Below, piece after piece: positions 5,800-8,219 of a DNA stretch of 8,219 nt. Made by a program: the position numbers and the translations under genes. This DNA is from Acholeplasmatales bacterium Tener_01 (GTDB lineage: Bacteria; Bacillota_I; Bacilli_A; ML615J-28; CAG-698). The number at the start of each line of letters is the position of its first letter. Position 1 is the stretch's first letter. The notes below the pieces were generated by a model, which saw nothing but the letters and a program-made list of their open reading frames with translations, had not been told where the DNA came from and searched no databases. The stretch is taken from NCBI GenBank assembly GCA_001604495.1, contig LVBR01000002.1:1-8219 (forward strand), given 5' to 3'.

Positions 5800-7347
5800 A
5801 TGGCTATGAGTAAAAAGAGGCGTATTTTTTATTCTTTAATAACTTTAATAGCTATCGTTTTGTGTGCTTTTAGTTTCAGTGTTAAAGTACACGGAGCACC
5901 AGGGGATGAGACTGGTGAAGGTGATAAGCAAGAGTTAATTGATGAATTTGAAACTAATGTTAGTGCACTTTTTGGCTATAGCGAAGAATTTGATCAAACT
6001 ATCAACTCTATCTTTGACTACTTAGCTACATTCATCGACTCCGAATCTGACTACGGCGCTTTAGTTGATACTATAAGCAATCTAAAACATGAAGTGAAAG
6101 ATAATTTCCTTAGTATTATTGAAAGTGATGCCGATCTTTTAAAAGATGATTTAGGTGATTCATATCAATCTTTATATGATAAATATAATGAAGATATTAC
6201 GGAACTTAATAATAGTAATTATGTTTATGACTTTTCAATGATAAGAAACATAACTGATAGTTTTATAGATGAAGCAGCATCAACTGCTATAGTTAATAAA
6301 TACGAGGTTTTATCTAAAGGTTTTGAACAAATTGAATTAAGTGATTTAGATAATTTAATTACTGTTTATAGCGATTATAATGATTTTATTCGTCCATATA
6401 TTAGATATATTGCCTTAAGAAGCGAAGCTGAAGGCTATCTTGATAGTGACCTCTTAGAAGATTATTTAAATAAAGCAAAATATTTAGGTGAAAGATCTAA
6501 TGTAATTAGTAGAATATTTGCATTAATTAATGTTCATGATGATGAAGTGATTAGTGAAAAACTGGAAACTTATCTATCAAGCATAGAATCATATAATTAT
6601 GAAAGATGTCTAAGTAGTAGAGATACTTATTATAGTGATATGGTAAATAACCTAAGTTATTTATATAATGAAGGAAAAGAATATGTATATTTTCTTCAAG
6701 CAAAAGAAAGATTTACTTATTACTTTGAATGGTTCTATCAAGACACTGTTGAAAAAGAAATATATAGTAGCAAAAACCTAGAAAAAATTAGTGAATTAAT
6801 ATCTTTATATAATAGTAAACTAGATGAATTAAACGAAAAATATGAGGTAGAATACTTAAAAGAAGAACTAATTAGTAAGATTAATGAAATCGAAAAGCTA
6901 GTAATTGAAGTAGCGGTTGATGAAGTGAATTCCACTTCATTTATGGCTACTGCTAAAAACATAAATGAAGCAAATGGGAATTACACTTTACGAGTTTATT
7001 TAGTTCCTAGTGAATATTCTTGGGCAACAAAAGCTTATAGTATTAATATCTATAATGAGTTGGGTGAAAAAATTGATCATTTTGATGATAAAGTTGAAAT
7101 CACAATTTTAGATGACTTATCAATGTATAATAGTTTTTCTTTATATACTTTGAAAAATGGGGAAAGATATTTAATACCATATGATTACGATGATGGTAAG
7201 TTAGTCGTCAGAATGAATGATATTGAAGATATATATTTATCAAGTCATATTAAAGCACCATACATTGCAATGGGGATTACATTTGGGGCTTTAATAGGGG
7301 GTAGTATTTTGCTTGTATCAATATTAAAAAGGAAGAAATTGTTATGA
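5800..7347 (+). CDS. Secreted type I membrane protein: helical acidic ectodomain, beta domain, C-terminal TM anchor (unknown function)
   Basis: I do not recognise this 515-residue protein. A Sec signal peptide occupies residues 1 to about 33 (basic KKRR, hydrophobic 9-28, cleavage probably after G32 or A33). Residues about 36-372 are strongly acidic and predicted helical, full of Leu/Ile-spaced heptad-like stretches and Tyr/Ser/Asp-rich turns. Residues about 373-480 look like a beta-sandwich. Their pattern VEITILDDLS, then LYTLKNGERYLIPY and a closing strand resembles the membrane-proximal domain often seen before the anchor of Firmicutes surface proteins. A transmembrane helix follows at about 488-509, then KRKK, so the bulk faces outward. 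There is no LPXTG motif and no lipobox. The helix contains a GxxxGxxxG glycine zipper (G492, G496, G500). AGGAG at 5790-5794 lies 5 nt before the ATG at 5800; the ATG at 5806 is the alternative. The next gene overlaps by 4 nt, suggesting that the two products work together. Confidence 0.8.
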   Translation: MAMSKKRRIFYSLITLIAIVLCAFSFSVKVHGAPGDETGEGDKQELIDEFETNVSALFGYSEEFDQTINSIFDYLATFIDSESDYGALVDTISNLKHEVKDNFLSIIESDADLLKDDLGDSYQSLYDKYNEDITELNNSNYVYDFSMIRNITDSFIDEAASTAIVNKYEVLSKGFEQIELSDLDNLITVYSDYNDFIRPYIRYIALRSEAEGYLDSDLLEDYLNKAKYLGERSNVISRIFALINVHDDEVISEKLETYLSSIESYNYERCLSSRDTYYSDMVNNLSYLYNEGKEYVYFLQAKERFTYYFEWFYQDTVEKEIYSSKNLEKISELISLYNSKLDELNEKYEVEYLKEELISKINEIEKLVIEVAVDEVNSTSFMATAKNINEANGNYTLRVYLVPSEYSWATKAYSINIYNELGEKIDHFDDKVEITILDDLSMYNSFSLYTLKNGERYLIPYDYDDGKLVVRMNDIEDIYLSSHIKAPYIAMGITFGALIGGSILLVSILKRKKLL

Positions 7348-8189
7348 AAGATGAATTTAATGAATTAACAAAGCCGACCCCTAATAATAATCAACAAGCA
7401 AATGAATTCAATACCCCAATTGAATATACAGATAGTAAAGAATTCCATCATAGCGAAGAATTTAACGAAAATGCAACTACTAGTATAGTTAAGAAAAAAT
7501 CGAATTTGCTTCGTGATACAATTAATAACTTGATTAAAGCAATGACATATACTGCCGCAACCGGAACTGTTGCTGTCATTGCAACACTATTTATTCTTAA
7601 TATCGATATCTTCAACCAAAGGCCTGAAGTAGATTTTCACTATGTTGATGGGGGTGAAGATTATATTTCATATTACATCAACATTGAAGAAGGCGAAGAA
7701 TACAAGATTAGACTTTATAACGATATCGAAAGTTATGAAGTAGAAGCTGACAGCGGTTTTAACTCGGGAGAGTTTTTGGAGCTAAAGAGTGATACAGCCT
7801 ATAAACTTGCTGTATGTGGCGATGAACTATATGGTAACGATGTTATAAGTGAAGTAGAAGTACGTACAAAAACTAAACATGAAGTGATTATTACCCCAAT
7901 AGATGAGTTTAAGGTCGAGTATGAGTGTAAGTGCAAAGTCGATGGATGCTTCCATCTAAGGGTCGACTTCATTGATACCGAAGGGGTATATAGTGACTTT
8001 AAGGCATATTTAGTTGGAGACGATGAAAGCATTATCGAATATAGTTTTTTAGGTGAATATAATACTTTACAAAAGATTGATATCAGTGAAATAGAATTTA
8101 TGGGTGATAAGAATAATATTAAGTTAGTTATCACATGCATGTATAATGGCGAATTATATACGATTTTAGAAAGAATTGTTTCAATTTAG
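7344..8189 (+). CDS. Type II membrane protein with EF[N/H]-repeat cytoplasmic tail and Ig/Fn3-like ectodomain (unknown function)
   Basis: I do not recognise this 281-residue protein. Residues 1-52 are hydrophilic and Asn/Glu-rich, probably disordered, with four short motifs: DEFNE (3-7), NEFNT (20-24), KEFHH (32-36) and EEFNE (38-42). Basic residues (KKK at 50-52, R57, K65) precede one transmembrane helix at about 66-87, giving N-in/C-out topology. The outer part has two apparent beta-rich modules, about 94-178 and 184-281. The first has an Fn3-like run, SDTAYKLAV then VEVRTKT. The outer region carries five cysteines (158, 195, 197, 202, 265), with a CxCx4CxH cluster at 195-204. No enzyme motif is seen. 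The ATG overlaps the preceding stop as ATGA, and AAGGAAG at 7329-7335 precedes it. The first 43 codons could instead be read as low-complexity linker. The overlap and opposite topology suggest a complex with the preceding protein. Confidence 0.78.
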   Translation: MKDEFNELTKPTPNNNQQANEFNTPIEYTDSKEFHHSEEFNENATTSIVKKKSNLLRDTINNLIKAMTYTAATGTVAVIATLFILNIDIFNQRPEVDFHYVDGGEDYISYYINIEEGEEYKIRLYNDIESYEVEADSGFNSGEFLELKSDTAYKLAVCGDELYGNDVISEVEVRTKTKHEVIITPIDEFKVEYECKCKVDGCFHLRVDFIDTEGVYSDFKAYLVGDDESIIEYSFLGEYNTLQKIDISEIEFMGDKNNIKLVITCMYNGELYTILERIVSI

Positions 8190-8193
8190 GAGG
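8188..8193 (+). promoter_or_regulatory. Strong Shine-Dalgarno for the truncated last gene
   Basis: A perfect AGGAGG overlaps the stop codon of the preceding gene and lies 8 nt before the ATG at 8202. It is the best ribosome binding site in the window and indicates that the downstream gene is translated strongly within the same transcript. Confidence 0.85.
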
Positions 8194-8201
8194 ATTAATA
8201 A

Positions 8202-8219
8202 ATGAAAATAAGTAAAGGC
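8202..8219 (+). CDS. Start of a further operon gene, cut by the window edge
   Basis: Only six codons (MKISKG) are present. The start is supported by the AGGAGG 8 nt upstream and a 12-nt gap after the previous stop with no terminator or promoter between, so it belongs to the same operon as the two membrane proteins. Nothing can be said about its function. Confidence 0.7.

Noticed and set aside
6920..6940. Inverted repeat ATGAAGTG/CACTTCAT within the type I membrane protein gene
   Set aside because: An 8-bp arm with 5-nt loop, in the middle of a coding region with no T-run, is consistent with chance in this composition.
7936..7969. Nested inverted repeat (AAGTCGA/TCGACTT with inner TGGA/TCCA) within the type II protein gene
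   Set aside because: The pairing is broken by an 8-nt asymmetrical bulge and overlaps the conserved-looking Cys cluster codons; no regulatory position or partner element was found.
7799..8140. Antisense open frames on the - strand, such as this one and those at 228-461, 2092-2376, 3935-4144 and 6738-6962
   Set aside because: They lie wholly inside well-supported + strand genes, have Ser/Leu/Ile/Thr-rich compositions typical of reverse-complement shadows, and lack a convincing start signal.
1..8219. CRISPR array, tRNA/rRNA gene, insertion sequence or phage element
   Set aside because: No regularly spaced repeats, no cloverleaf or TTCGA-type T-loop context outside genes, and no transposase or integrase motifs were seen on either strand.

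Overview
The window is AT-rich bacterial DNA with every recognisable gene on the + strand. Genes are tightly packed: two neighbouring pairs overlap by ATGA, and clear rho-independent terminators separate the transcription units. TGA is used as a true stop (ends of the nagB-like gene and of the gene at 5800-7347) and tryptophan is TGG, so the standard bacterial code applies and this is not a Mycoplasma/Spiroplasma-type genome. Purine-rich Shine-Dalgarno sites, a Gram-positive-type lipobox, a Firmicutes-style NagB signature and membrane-anchored surface proteins point to a low-GC Bacillota. A Bacilli relative on the Mollicutes side (Erysipelotrichales, RF39 or Acholeplasma-like) is an inference from style only; the sequence does not fix the taxon.

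Region 1 (1-3396) opens with a terminator from an upstream unit (7-38) and then a promoter. A three-gene operon follows: a cytoplasmic GH3 beta-N-acetylglucosaminidase (NagZ-like, start corrected to 139), glucosamine-6-phosphate deaminase (nagB) and a tandem-GNAT acetyltransferase that overlaps nagB by 4 nt. A strong terminator closes it. Together they look like an amino-sugar or cell-wall-sugar salvage unit. The GH3 enzyme releases GlcNAc and NagB sends GlcN-6-P to fructose-6-P. The double GNAT may be a glucosamine N-acetyltransferase of the clostridial GlmA kind. No deacetylase or kinase is present, so the pathway must be completed elsewhere.

Region 2 (3397-5751) is a single-gene unit with its own promoter and terminator. 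It encodes a 746-residue lipoprotein with three Big_2-type Ig-like repeats between the lipid anchor and an ABC-type solute-binding domain. No permease or ATPase gene is nearby.

Region 3 (5752-8219, continuing past the edge) is an operon of unrecognised membrane surface proteins. The first is a secreted, acidic, helical type I protein with a membrane-proximal beta domain and a glycine-zipper transmembrane helix. The second, overlapping by 4 nt, is a type II protein with a disordered cytoplasmic tail carrying four short EF[N/H] motifs and a cysteine-containing, Ig/Fn3-like outer domain. A third gene starts at 8202 and is cut off after six codons. This operon is the part of the window most likely to be an undescribed system.
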